A stretch of 64,000 nt of DNA from Haematococcus lacustris (Eukaryota; Chlorophyta; Chlorophyceae; Chlamydomonadales; Haematococcaceae), in the NCBI GenBank assembly GCA_030144725.1, contig JASKMD010000012.1:1165366-1229365 (forward strand), in the 5' to 3' direction. Position 1 is the stretch's first letter; the number at the start of each line of letters is the position of its first letter. This document shows positions 54,301 to 64,000 of the stretch, one piece after another. The notes beneath the pieces are model-generated. The model saw only the letters and a program-made list of their open reading frames with translations. It was not told the DNA's origin and did not search any database. The position numbers were made by a program, and so were the translations under genes.

Positions 54301-57300
54301 AGCGCACCTTGTTGCATGGGTATCAAGGGTTTGCGCAGCCAGTCCCTATGGGGCTGGGCAAGAGCTCAGTGCAGCTGTATGCCTATGGGAAGGGCAGGGT
54401 GCGGCTGGCAGTGGATGGGGTGAGGATGGAGCTGCAGGATGTGTTGTGGGCTCCAGAGGCCAGCACCAACTACTTCTCCACCCTCGCAGCAGCTCAGAAG
54501 GGCTGGGAGATCAGGCAGACAGCTGACACCATCACCATGAAGTCCAGCAAGGGAGAGCTGGTCAAGGGCAGGGTGGTTGGCAGGCAGTATCAGCTCAGCG
54601 GTAGCGCGCAGCCTGCTGTGGTGGCATGTGAGCCGCCCGCCTCAGCGCAAGCTGTGACTGCAGTCACACCGCAGCTGCTGCATGAACGGCTGGGCCATCT
54701 CAGTTACCGGGCCATGGGTGATATGATCAGCAAGGGGATGGTGGAAGGGGTGGAACTCAGCGCGGGGCAGTGCAGAGCAGCAGGTAGTGGGGTGTGTCCT
54801 GGCTGTGCAGCGGGCAAGCTGCACCGGCGTGTAGCCGACACGCTGCCCTCCCTTGCTGCCCGGGTTGCAGCACCCTGCGACCTTGTGCACACTGATGTGT
54901 GCGGTCCCCTCCGCATTCCCAATGCTGCTGGCTACTGCTTTGTGCTCACCTTTCTTGATGAGCACAGTGGGCTGTCACTTATAGCCCTTCTCAAGGCCAA
55001 GTCAGAGGTGCCAGCAGCCATCAGGGATGCAGTCGAGTGGTTTGAGACACAGGGGGGCCGCAAGGTCAAGGTGTTGCGCAGCGACCGGGGGACTGAGTAT
55101 GTCAACCAGGCTGTCAGGGAGTTCCTCAGTGGGAAAGGCATCATCCACCAGCAGACCGCCCCGTACAGCCCGCAGCAGAATGGCAGCGCAGAACGCCTCA
55201 ACCGCACGCTGTTTGAGAAGGGTCGGTGCCTGCTATACAGCAGTGGGCTCTCAGTCAACTTCTGGCCCTATGCCTTGCGCTTTGCCAATTATGTGCGCAA
55301 CCTGTCCCTGGTGCGAGGCAAGGCGGGCACTCCCTGGGAGCTGTTCTGGGGGGTGCGGCCCGATCTGTCAGCGTTGCGGGTGTTCGGGGCACGGGCGTAT
55401 GCCCACGTGCCCGAGCACATGCGCAGCAAGCTGGGCAGTAAAGCGGTGCAGGGGGTGTTTGTAGGATATGAGCTGAGCAGCAAGGCTTACCAGGTGCTGC
55501 TACCTGGTGGCAAGCTCTTGATCACCAAGGACGTGGTGTTCGATGAGCTTGACCGGGGGCTGCCCACCCGGGAGGCAGATCTGGCCATGCTCTTGCCACA
55601 GCCTGAGCCAGAGCCGGGGGTGCTGGTGCCGCATGCTGTGCATGTGCCGGTTGAGGTGCAGTTGCCTGCACCGCCAGCAGCTGTACCAGCTCCGCTAGAG
55701 CGCGCGCCAGCACCACCAGGTGGTGCAACCAGCAGCGCAGAGGCTGGCAGCAGCAGCAGCGCAGGGGCTGGCAGCGGCAGCAGCGCAGGGGCTGGCATCG
55801 GCAGCTACGTAGGGGCTGGCAGCAGCAGCAGCGCAGGGGCTGGCAGCGGTGGGGGCACAGAGGCTGATGGTAGCGGTGTGGGCACAGGGGCTGGCAGCAG
55901 CGCAGGGGCTGGCAGCAGCTCAGGGGCAGGCAGTGGTGCAGCTGGCAGCCGCGCAGGGATTGGCAGAGGTGCAACTGGCAGTGGTGCAGTAGTGGCTGAG
56001 GGCAGCAGTGGTGGTGGCGCTGTCGTGCGCCAATCTAGTCGGTTGCGGGGTATTCAGCCTGAGTTTGCGGGGGTCAGATCCGTGGCTGTGGCGGAGCTTC
56101 CTGCAATTGTCTATGGCTCTCTTTGGTCTGCGCCGGGCCCGACGGGCGTGGCATGCACTTTCAAGGGAGCAGCTGGAGCAGCTAAAGCAGCTGGTTTCCA
56201 CAGCCTCACCTGCACACAGCTATCTAGCCACTATGATGCAGGGTGTGTTGGCTGATCTGTCTCTGGGCTCTGCTGTGGTGCAGCCTGTCACCATCATGTG
56301 TGACAATGAGGCTGCTCTCACCCTGGTCAAGCATTCATTGCATCTGCACGTTCTAAGCACATTGATGTCTTGCATCATTTTGTGCGTTAGCGGGTGGCGC
56401 GTGGTGAGCTGGTCTTCAAGTTCTGTGGCTCTGCAGCCAATGTGGCTGATGTGTTCACCAAGGCTCTGCCTTCTGTCAAGTTTGGATTTTGCAAGGCTGG
56501 TATGGGGATGGTGAAGCTCTGACGTAGGCTGAGACCCAGTGGCTTTGGTGTTCAGTTTTAAGTTGTGAGGTCTGATGGCCTGGCCTGAGGGGGTGTGTTG
56601 GAGCAAGGCATGCTAGGTTCAGCCAGCCCATCAGGGGTTGAGCTAACTGTATCTCAAGTGTGACTTCTGTTTTAGGCTCCGCTCAGTGACGTAGTGCTTT
56701 ACTGTGTTTGTCCGGTGAAGCGCTGCCTCTTAGCGAGGGCCTCTTTCTCTTTCAGTATGGCTTACACCGACATCAGCTATATCATCTGCTATATTGTGTA
56801 CTTGGAACAAGCAGCAGCAGGCAGGAGCAGGCAGCAGCAGGCATGAGCAGGGGTTAGGGTCACCTTGCCTGCCCTGGCCGCCTTGCCTGCCCTGGTCACC
56901 TTGCCTGCGTGGTGTTGCTGAGGGGAATGGCCCGGATGATGAGCGGGCTGCGGTCCCTGAGGCAGGTGAAGCAGGCCTCCAGGCCGTCCATGCGGGACAG
57001 GGGCAGCTTGGTGTTGAACCGGCTCTCCACAAAGGCCAGGATGCGGGGGATGCGGTCGGTGAGGCTGAGGGTACGCGGCAGCAGCAGCAGCAGCACGCCC
57101 GCAGTGCGGCGCCAGTCACACCAGCAGGGGTGGCAGGGCCCGGCATAGCAGCAAGCATGCTGGCGTTCATGCTGCAGTCAAACTGCTCCTCATGTTCCGT
57201 GTAGTTACTGGGTGATGGTGCTGCAGCAGTGGTGTAGGAGGGCTGCTGCAATATGGCAGAGAGGAAGAAACCAACCTGCTCTACCCAAACCCCCTCACGC

Positions 57301-60300
57301 CCTCCAGGGTCATGTAGATGAAACTCCTCTCCTTACCCGCCCCTGCTGACCTGCCCCTGCTACCCTGCCCCTGCCTGCCTGGTCCTCCTTACCTGCCCCT
57401 GCTACCCTGCCCCTGCTAGCCTGCCCCTACCCCTGCCTTCGCCTTCTCCCTGCAAGTCTGGTTGCCACCTGCCTGAAGGTGACGGAGGAGGCCGGGGTCT
57501 TGTGGGCGCTGCGCTCCACTGCTGCGTACATGGCAAACTTGGGCAGCTCTATCTCCAGCTCGAAGATGTGGTACACGCTGCTGCTGCGCGTGCCCACCAG
57601 CACCTTGATCATGAGCACCACCGCCACGTCCTTCACTGGGCGTAGGGGCACTGAGAGGCTGGACTCGGCTGTCTGTGGTCAGGGTCAGGGTCAGGGTGCA
57701 GGTCAGGGTCAGGGTCAGGGTGCAGGTCAGGGTCAGGGTCAGGGTAAGGGTTGCAGTTCTTCAAGGGCTGCAAAGCATGCTCAGGCACAGCACACTCAGG
57801 CAGGCGCCAGCAGGGTTGATCCAGGCACTGAGGCAGGCTGGCCATGGTCCAGCCACCACATTCAACCTACTCACCAAGTACACCTGGCAACCCACTTGAG
57901 GACCCCCCTGGCACCCCTTGCCATGCCCCCCACCCCACCCCTGATGCCGGCGTTCCCCCCGCCCTTGGCTTGAGCTGCTCTGCTGACTCCAACCCAGCTG
58001 CCCCCCAACCCTTGGCAATGTGGCTGGGTGGCTCACCTTAGGGTATATGAACAATGACTCTTCAGCAAAGATCTGCTCGCCAAACACCACCGCACCGCGG
58101 ATGACTGTGCCGTTGTTGGTCTTCAGGCCCAGCTCACAGGTGCAGGTGTCTTTGTTCAGAGTCACAAAGCTGTCCACCTTGGTGGTGCTGGGGATCATGT
58201 TGCCAGATGCTTCTGCCTGAAGTTAGGAGAGCACGAGGGCGGGGTGAAGGCTGAAGGGGTGGTGAAGGGGAGTCAGGGAGGGTGGCCGAGGGGGAGGGTC
58301 AGAAGCTGTCGGGGGGTCATGGTCAGTGTCTAGGTCAGGGTGAGGTGCTGGTCAGCTGGGGGCTGAGGGTTTGCCATGGGGATGCCCAAGTTGCGTCCAG
58401 TGGGGCAAGGGGGAATGGCCAAGGTAGGGTGGCCCAGGTGGGGTGGCCAAGGTAGGGTGGCCAGGTTGCGTACCTGAGCACTGGATGCCTTTGTGTTCTG
58501 GTAGCTGGTCAGCTCATACAGCAGCTCCTGCTTGCACTGAGTGAGTTCAGTGATAGCCGCCTGCTGCGCGCTGAAGTCCATCGCATTCTGGGGCTGGTCC
58601 GCGCTCATGGGCAGGTAGCCTCGCACCTGGACACCATGTGCAGCAGGGCAGGTGGTCGTGAGTTCACTGCAGTAGGGTGCTGGAGCAGCTGAACAATCTA
58701 GTCATCATTTCCACTCATGTGATTAGTACTGCGATTACTGTTACTATCATCACATTCACCAACACTTCACACTGCACACAGCACAGGGTGCTGCTGCTGT
58801 CATAGGAGTAGCAGCAGCAGCAACAGCACTTCACATACTTTCCGGCCTCGCCCCACCCACCCCACTTTACCCCACTTGCCCCAGCCAATCCTGCACCATC
58901 AGCCTGTTGGGCAGCAGCTGTTGTGGCTGGCGCTCACCTCGCCCTCCATGCTGCAGACAATGACCTCTTCTTGCCCGTCGCTGCGGTAGTCTGCGCACAT
59001 GATGCCACTGACTGCGCTGCTGAGGTGGTCTCGAAATACCACTTCACCAGTGTCTTCGCGCCGCACCTCCACCTGCAGACCCAGGTTCGACTCCTGCTGG
59101 GGACCCAGGCATCCTAACAGGGCCGCCATCATACTAAGCACCCAGGGGACCGCAGATCTATGCCTAGATATCCAAGGACCTGCAGACCCAGGTTCAAATC
59201 CCGAATAGAGCAGAATGCGCCCCCTACCATCAGCGACATTAGAGGCGTTGGGCATAAGAGTAGTGAGGGTGGCTGGCTCTGGACACTTCACTGCCACACC
59301 TTTGCTTCCACCCGGACCTACCACCTCATCTCTGCCCTCACATGGTCCTAAGCCCCACCCCACCCCACCACCCCACGCCACCCTGACCCTGAGCCCTTCT
59401 CGAGCCAAGGCCCCGGGTGAGCAGCTGGACCACACCCTGCCATTGCTCCAGCCGCTGATGAGCTCCTTCACTCCGTCCCCGTCCAGGTCGAAGGCTGCTA
59501 CGGCGCACACGCTGTGCTTGCTCTTCACGCGCCAGATGCGGTCCAGGCGGTCATACACCCCGATGGTGCCGTTCACCAGTGCGTAGCCAAAGTGGGATAG
59601 GTGCACAGGGCACAGGCCCACAAACTGGTCTGCCTCTGACACCTCGGCCAGGATGTCTTCGTTGCGGAACACACGCAGGTCAAAGTCGTCTGAGCCTACC
59701 TGTGAAGGTCAGGGGCAGGCGGTGGCAGAGGGGCCAGGCAGTGGACAGGGTAGGTGGGGGTGGTAGAGGGGCAGGAGATGGGAGAGGGGCGGGAAGCTGG
59801 AGTGTGGCACAGGGACAGAAGGTTGCAGAGAAGATAGGGGGTGTGGGTGGACGAACTGGTGGGCTGGTGTGAGGGTCTGACTCAGAAGACTAGAGCAGGC
59901 TTTACAACTATGGTGTTAACCTGTTTCATCAGTTCCCTACCTCCCTTGGGCCCTTAAGGCTTGGCCTTGCATCACAGCTGCCAACACATTGCTGATGGCC
60001 CAGCGGCAGCAGTGCTGACAGCCCCATGACCCACTGCTGCTGCCACTGCTCCTGTGGGTGACACAGCTGAGGACGATGAGCAGCCCTGCGCCTTACCAGC
60101 AGCTCAGGCTGGCCATCCCCATCCACGTCACACAACGTCATGGATGACACATTATCTCCGGTCACCGTCCACAAGATCTCTGATCCTGCGCTGTCATACC
60201 CCTGCATGGCGTCACACTCAAATCACACGTTACGGTTTATGCATGTGATTTGGGCCTGACACACACTTCAGCGGTTTGGGTTTTAAGCATCATGCAGCAA

Positions 60301-60888
60301 ACACGCACTGCGTGTCTGGTTTGGGCGAACTAGACATCTCAGCCTCCCTGCTTGCAAAGTGTACAGGTGTATACCACATGCCCATGTCATCACATTCTGG
60401 TGCCGCCTGATTTTGCCGCACCTGAATTGTGCAATTTCCGCCCACAAGTGCCAGTGATTGGCCGGCGCTGCCATATGTCCCCACCACCACCACGTTCACA
60501 CCATCGGTGACATCCTTGAAGAATAAATCCTTGTTTTGCTGAACGTCGTAACACTGGAGGGTGGTGGGGGTGCCAACCAGCAGCACATCTCTGCCATCTT
60601 TGCCTGCTGGTAGACAGCCGGCGACCAGTGCGGTGACTTGCTTGTTGATGTTGAGGTAAGTGATGTGGCTGTCTCCGGGTCCATGTGGGCTGTGCAGGAA
60701 AACTTTGCCCGCAAGTGTAGCGCAAGTCAAGGAAGAATGCTGTCCGTCATACTTGCCCACGGTCGCCTGACCCCGCTGGATTTTCTCTGCGACATGGATC
60801 GCAGTTGCAAGCTGTTGAGCTCCGACTCGAACCAACGCGACTGCGTAAGGACTTTACCATTGAGGTGGAGATGGAATGCGGGAATCAT
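51327..60888 (-). CDS. BBS2: Bardet-Biedl syndrome 2 protein (BBSome subunit)
   Basis: Twelve exons (60888-60858, 60786-60422, 60201-60097, 59699-59436, 59072-58938, 58626-58474, 58216-58037, 57672-57473, 57064-56905, 52451-52314, 52016-51859, 51534-51327) give 698 residues, against about 720 in animals. Landmarks: [107 protein letters not shown]; the middle helix [37 protein letters not shown]; and the end [17 protein letters not shown]...[11 protein letters not shown]2 has an N-terminal beta-propeller and works in the BBSome, which moves membrane proteins through cilia, so the alga is flagellated. Introns 8 and 9 have GC donors. Intron 9 (4.45 kb) contains a copia element in the opposite orientation. 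Confidence 0.95.
52821..52979 (+). repeat. Left LTR of the copia element
   Basis: 159 bases, TG...CA ends. It should contain the promoter and transcript start of the element. Flanked on the left by GTATG. Confidence 0.93.
52980..52994 (+). promoter_or_regulatory. Primer binding site complementary to the initiator tRNA anticodon arm
   Basis: GGTTATGGGCCCAC, directly after the left LTR, is the reverse complement of the anticodon-stem region (GTGGGCCCATAACC) of plant-type initiator tRNA-Met. It is not complementary to the tRNA 3' end. Drosophila copia is known to use a half-tRNA-iMet cut in the anticodon loop, and this site fits that mode. Confidence 0.75.
53007..56255 (+). CDS. Copia Gag-protease-integrase polyprotein (RT missing)
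   Basis: An open frame of about 1,082 codons from ATG 53007; reading could start two codons earlier only from GTG. Gag occupies residues 1-250 and is followed by a CX2CX4HX4C zinc knuckle ([14 protein letters not shown]) from about 258. The aspartic protease has ADSGASHHI (Asp about 422). A GAG-pre-integrase segment ([13 protein letters not shown]...[12 protein letters not shown]) precedes the integrase core. The integrase has D630 (HTDVCGP), D693 (RSDRGTEY) and E729 (NGSAERLN), spacing DD35E. After [16 protein letters not shown] the frame enters a Gly/Ser/Ala low-complexity stretch, then [15 protein letters not shown], and leaves the expected RT frame. The integrase looks intact; reverse transcription would have to be supplied in trans. 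Confidence 0.92.
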   Translation: MVKSEADVSAPAEQPQMAVLMPQPLPLNEATSFVEWRHGAMGQLRLAGLWKAMVGEDTDPLRSEHAYAWLLCNCKSHYLRLVVAAETAPAAWKALLADQQPDSYQLWEQLNSLQMQPGETVGQVHSRLLEIVWQLSAAKEQVSEPQQVMALLKAMPPLPQYENARDFITFGSLRSPLSLTEVKRTLQIAESRAQQAGVSAQLAAVRLRGKGGGGGGGRGGSSSSGSSSSRTQPAAVPAASSSSSTAPPRPRAAANVKCFRCGKRGHYARDCPEPARDGGTAGRGAGGEGGGASGGGAGGWAGAGKSSSGSAGLSSVTLAAVHAGTLSHVADAAPPLPACMPAEAGVGVGGAEVHSCSAEGGSVVSCGDMTCCWSHAVGLSPMLPCVVDKHASLAPEPAAEPALLAVASTQQLDSSMRVWVADSGASHHITPERTLLHGYQGFAQPVPMGLGKSSVQLYAYGKGRVRLAVDGVRMELQDVLWAPEASTNYFSTLAAAQKGWEIRQTADTITMKSSKGELVKGRVVGRQYQLSGSAQPAVVACEPPASAQAVTAVTPQLLHERLGHLSYRAMGDMISKGMVEGVELSAGQCRAAGSGVCPGCAAGKLHRRVADTLPSLAARVAAPCDLVHTDVCGPLRIPNAAGYCFVLTFLDEHSGLSLIALLKAKSEVPAAIRDAVEWFETQGGRKVKVLRSDRGTEYVNQAVREFLSGKGIIHQQTAPYSPQQNGSAERLNRTLFEKGRCLLYSSGLSVNFWPYALRFANYVRNLSLVRGKAGTPWELFWGVRPDLSALRVFGARAYAHVPEHMRSKLGSKAVQGVFVGYELSSKAYQVLLPGGKLLITKDVVFDELDRGLPTREADLAMLLPQPEPEPGVLVPHAVHVPVEVQLPAPPAAVPAPLERAPAPPGGATSSAEAGSSSSAGAGSGSSAGAGIGSYVGAGSSSSAGAGSGGGTEADGSGVGTGAGSSAGAGSSSGAGSGAAGSRAGIGRGATGSGAVVAEGSSGGGAVVRQSSRLRGIQPEFAGVRSVAVAELPAIVYGSLWSAPGPTGVACTFKGAAGAAKAAGFHSLTCTQLSSHYDAGCVG
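56100..56522 (+). pseudogene. Copia RT trace and RNase H tail, frame-broken
   Basis: In a second frame from about 56100, [14 protein letters not shown] resembles the 'YGLkqapRaWh' motif of copia RT. It is followed almost at once by RNase H sequence ([19 protein letters not shown], then [16 protein letters not shown]). After a frame change near 56335 and an in-frame stop near 56388, the tail reads [18 protein letters not shown] then TKALPSVKF and ends at a TGA near 56520. Most of the RT catalytic region, including the YVDD box, is deleted. Confidence 0.75.
56586..56595 (+). promoter_or_regulatory. Polypurine tract of the copia element
   Basis: The run gaggggg ends three bases before the right LTR and is in the position where plus-strand DNA synthesis is primed. 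Confidence 0.6.
56596..56754 (+). repeat. Right LTR of the copia element
   Basis: Reads identical to the left LTR and is followed by the second GTATG. Confidence 0.93.
57676..57748 (+). repeat. GGGTCA-type array in a BBS2 intron
   Basis: Runs of agggtc and agggtgcaggtc lie just upstream, on plus, of BBS2 exon 8, close to its acceptor. They resemble the CSN4 intron array. Confidence 0.85.
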
Positions 60889-61385
60889 GGAATGCGACAC
60901 TCCTCTGAGCAGACATGGTCCTTAGAACGGTTCGTTGACATATAACTATTTTACTGGCTCAGGTAGAAGGGTGAGCGTAATCTGACCCTCTGCACTTGAG
61001 TGCCAGAAGTGAACAACAGAGTACAACCCATGCTCACGTGATAGCTGCAACGCAGGTTGTTCAGGGAAATCTCCATAATTGCGTACAGTCACAAGGCTGC
61101 TGCATACGGTGTACGCCAAACTGAAGTACAGTGATTGATTAATGATCAGGATAATCATCCAGCACATAAGGATGTGGGGGAGGCTGTTGCATGTGATCTA
61201 TGTCTGTACGCGGGTCCGGACCTGCAACAAGCACTAGGCAACGTATGATTTGATGTCGTGCAAGTTTTGCCGCACACTTGTCACCCCGCCTACGTTTTCT
61301 TTTGTGTGGCTTGGCTCTTTGTTCCACAACAGGCCCAGCACACTACCTCCAGCTTCGCGCCACACACTAGCCTTCGCGAGCAAAC
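60889..61385. promoter_or_regulatory. Divergent promoter region between BBS2 and V-ATPase c
   Basis: The two start codons are 497 bases apart, so both promoters lie in this interval. The part near 61300 is pyrimidine-rich. No clear TATA box or other element could be assigned. Confidence 0.55.
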
Positions 61386-62289
61386 ATGAGCAACCAGGAC
61401 ACTGCCCCGTTCTTCGGCTTCATGGGCGCTGCTTCCGCCCTGGTGTTCTCGTGTAGGTGCCAAGGCTTCGCGCTATGTCCCCTTGATAGTAAGACGCACC
61501 CCAATTCTTCAGCTGTCTGCCCTTACCTCGTCTCGCAGGCATGGGCGCTGCATATGGCACAGCGAAGTCCGGGGTCGGCATCGCGTCTATGGGCGTGATG
61601 CGACCAGAGTTGGTGATGAAGTCCATCGTGCCCGTGGTCATGGCGGGTGTGCTGGGTATCTACGGCCTTATTATTGCAGTCATCATCTCCACAGGCGGTG
61701 AGGAGCAAGCACGAACACACCGGCTTGTTCAAGCTGGCAGGTTCAGGTCACGGCTTGCAATCAAGCCCGCAGCGGTCATGGTGTCAGGCGTGTGCCGCGT
61801 CTATGTGCTTGCGCAGTAAACCCCGCCAACTACAGGCTGTTCGATGGCTTCGCCCACCTTGCTTCCGGTCTGGCTTGCGGGCTGGCAGGCCTGGCAGCAG
61901 GCATGGCCATCGGCATTGTCGGAGACGCTGGTGTTAGGTGGGGCAGCCCAGCCTAGTTCACACGCACATTCGCCTCGTGGCTCGCGCTCACGCTGCTGCA
62001 ACCTTCGCAGTAAGATACCGCTCACTATTGTTTGCCTTCGCGAGCTGCAGGGCAAATGCTCAGCAGCCCAAGCTGTTTGTTGGCATGATTCTGATCCTCA
62101 TTTTCGCTGAGGCTCTGGCTTTGTACGGTCTGATTGGTGAGTCCCACACCAGCAACAGAGCAGCTGGTTGTTAGGTACCGCTTATGCCTGCTGTACCATG
62201 CTCGATAACCCTCACCTCCTGGTCTGTCCGCAGTTGGCATCATCCTGTCATCCAAGGCTGGATCAGCAGCTGTCCCCCCCGCTCTCTAG
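61386..62289 (+). CDS. VHA-c: V-type proton ATPase 16-kDa proteolipid subunit c
   Basis: Five exons (61386-61452, 61539-61697, 61817-61937, 62051-62136, 62234-62289) give 162 residues, the normal size. Four membrane helices are visible: [60 protein letters not shown]; and [20 protein letters not shown]. The proton-carrying glutamate is in the last helix ([10 protein letters not shown], about residue 136). Signature segments [20 protein letters not shown] and [13 protein letters not shown] are intact. The ring of c subunits carries protons through the Vo sector of vacuolar and contractile-vacuole membranes. The C-terminal tail ([10 protein letters not shown]) is slightly unusual. Confidence 0.97.
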
Positions 62290-64000
62290 TAACACACCTT
62301 GCATTATGCATGAGTCTGACACTGTCAGTGACAGTAGTGCGTCCTGTTGGGCACCGACCCAGCCGGCGCTTACTCTGCAGCTGGCAGTCCTTCTACGGCT
62401 GTGCGTCCAGGCAGCGCCTTCTGCACACCATGTAGCAGCAGCCAGATCAGCAGGCATGCACTAGCTGATTCCAAGGGACGGGAAGTGAGTCTGTGTACAA
62501 GGCATGCGCTGTTGAGTGACGGCTGACGGCTGTTAAGTGACATCTGTGTGCAAGGATGCTCCCAGTCCCTGAGGCGTAGCATGTTTGAGATGCTGAAGGT
62601 GAGATGCTGAACCTGGACAGCGGACTCAACTTCAAGGCAATTCGGCATGGTCAAGTTTTGTGACCCTGATTGCCAAGCAGCCCTCCACTTCCACTGCTCC
62701 CGCTCCTCCTTACACACTTCCATTGAACCTGCTTCTCCTTCTGCTAACATAACCTTCCGCTTCCATAAGAAACCGTGTGAGTGGAAACTCCTGCGGAAGT
62801 GAGTCTTAGGGCCGCGCTACAGCTCTGCTGGCTTCACCAAGCCCCCCTGGGGCTCCCCGCCGAGCTGCATTGGTGCAGTGACGTTGCTTACAGCTCATGA
62901 CTTAATGGCCACTATGGCTCTGACCACCCACGGATTCATGTTAGGTGGCCGGACACGCAGCTGATTGCTCATCACCACTACGCCTTGTTTGCTGGACCGC
63001 ATAACGCTTGGAGGGCAGGCCACCAGCACTGATCCAGGGGCCATTGCCTGTTCTCATCAACGCGCTGCAGGTTCAGCACCGCATTGGTGCTCCAGTCCAG
63101 TCACCTGCCGAATGGCGTGGGTGGAGGGGAGGTTGTGCAGGGGTTGTGGAGGGGAGGTTGTGCTCTTGACCTTGGCAGACTGGGCAGGCATTGGTAGTAG
63201 TTGTTACACTAAGGAGGTAGGGCTCGGGTGGATACAAGCCAACCTCCAAAGGTAAAAGACTTAGGAGAGAACAGAGAAAAAAGGAAAGAGAAGGGGAACT
63301 ACCTAGGAGAGAAAGAACTCAGAGAAGGAAGGGGAAGGGAGCTAAAGGGAGCGGGTGAGAGACCTCGAGAAGCGGAGAAGTCAGAGAAGCGGAGGAGCAA
63401 GGGGCGCAAAAGGTTGGAGGGCTAGTAAGGACGCAAAAGTTCCTAGGAGGGCTAGGAAGGAGAGGGGAGTGAAACACGTTAAGAGTCAGAGGAGTAACCG
63501 GGAAAGTGACACTAAGGGATCCGTCTTGAGTAGAGATGAAGGGATGGGGATGGGGGAGGTTCCAGCCAGGAGGGTTGGGATGGGCTAGGGTGAAGTCTTG
63601 TAGGTGAAGCCAAAAGGTAGAGATAGCAAGCTGGCTGGCTGCAGAAATGGGGGAAAGGGTGGTAGGAGCGGTCGCTTGAGTGGTGGGGTGATGGGTGAGA
63701 GCCCAGAGACGGCGACGGCCAAAGTCCATCGCATCAAGGGCGGCCATGCAAACCAGGCTCCAGAGGGAAGGAGGCAGGCATTGGTCTAGGCTCCAGAGGT
63801 CTAGGCTCCAGAGGTCTAGGCTCCAGATGCAGGCATTGGTCTAGGCTGGGCACAGCATGGTGATCCACCTCCCCTCTGTAAAAGGACTCATTCCTCAGGA
63901 CTAGGCTTGTTGTGGCGCAGCCACCGGCATAGCTGCACCTCAAGACCCTGGTTGCCACCCACAGCTGAGCTGAGCCAGCTGACTGCCAGGGTTTGAGCAT
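62290..64000. other. 3' flank of V-ATPase c and gene-free tail of the window
   Basis: No supported gene is present. Bases 62515-62540 carry gacggctgacggctgtta, similar to the LINE tail word. Bases 63240-63480 are strongly purine-rich on plus (gagaa/ggaag), which keeps minus-strand frames open by composition. Bases 63785-63835 contain three units of taggctccagaggtc. The minus-strand frame ending at 63734 reads LEPRPLEPRP from that repeat and may continue beyond the window. Confidence 0.4.

Larger units (their letters stand above)
52821..56754 (+). mobile_element. Ty1/copia LTR retrotransposon in a BBS2 intron, RT-deleted
   Basis: Two LTRs of 159 bases (52821-52979 and 56596-56754), beginning TGTTGGAGCAAGG and ending CTCTTTCTCTTTCA, read as identical. 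The target GTATG is duplicated exactly (52816-52820 and 56755-56759), the 5-bp size expected of copia integrase. A primer binding site follows the left LTR and a purine run precedes the right one. The internal part keeps gag, protease and integrase, but the reverse transcriptase is reduced to a trace and RNase H to a frame-broken tail. It is therefore a recent but defective insertion, antisense to BBS2. Confidence 0.93.

Noticed and set aside
63240..63747. Minus-strand 142-codon ORF and plus-strand Lys/Arg/Glu-rich ORFs
   Set aside because: The purine-rich composition keeps frames open; no motif or splice structure supports a gene.

Overview
The window is nuclear DNA of a flagellated chlorophycean green alga, most like a chlamydomonadalean such as Haematococcus. 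It has GC-rich, intron-dense genes, a light-harvesting complex I gene, a cilium gene (BBS2), an orthologue of the C1 subunit of the Chlamydomonas circadian RNA-binding complex CHLAMY1, long G-rich minisatellites and many transposon remnants. The species is inferred; no rRNA or organelle marker is present.

Nine host genes could be modelled exon by exon, each with an open frame across all splice junctions. In order they are: LHCA1-like light-harvesting protein (2324-4190, minus); COP9 signalosome subunit 4 (11227-15219, minus); an unidentified coiled-coil protein of about 1,284 residues (16526-27418, minus); CHLAMY1 C1-like KH/WW protein (29853-32022, minus); CPL3/FCP1-type RNA polymerase II CTD phosphatase with BRCT (32633-39145, minus); eRF1 (39842-44634, plus); ribosomal protein eL21 (48703-49486, minus); BBS2 (51327-60888, minus); V-ATPase proteolipid subunit c (61386-62289, plus). 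CPL3/eRF1 and BBS2/V-ATPase c are divergent pairs sharing short intergenic regions. The genes are housekeeping and organelle genes with no shared pathway.

The remaining sequence is mobile-element territory. Bases 1-2060 hold the 5' end of one element and a broken LINE. Bases 5076-10330 hold a degenerate TnpB/Fanzor-like gene, a foldback MITE, and a nested stack: a repeat family (here R1) split by a 2.6-kb TIR element and by a hAT element with a perfect 8-bp target duplication. A second hAT with an 8-bp duplication lies at 27657-28790. Two further related TnpB/Fanzor-like elements (45289-48070 and 49853-50700) share a 5' terminal segment, a C-terminal RuvC-III-like motif and a conserved non-coding 3' tail. 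A Ty1/copia element with LTRs that read as identical and a half-tRNA-type primer site sits antisense in a BBS2 intron.

Tandem arrays, mostly of 5-bp units, occupy introns and elements. The largest is about 2.3 kb of GGGCA in one intron of the coiled-coil gene. In every intronic case modelled in a minus-strand gene, the G-rich strand is the template strand.

The most promising lead for an undescribed system is the TnpB/Fanzor-like family with its conserved 3' tail, a candidate guide-RNA region. All calls are from reading the sequence only; no database search or folding program was run.
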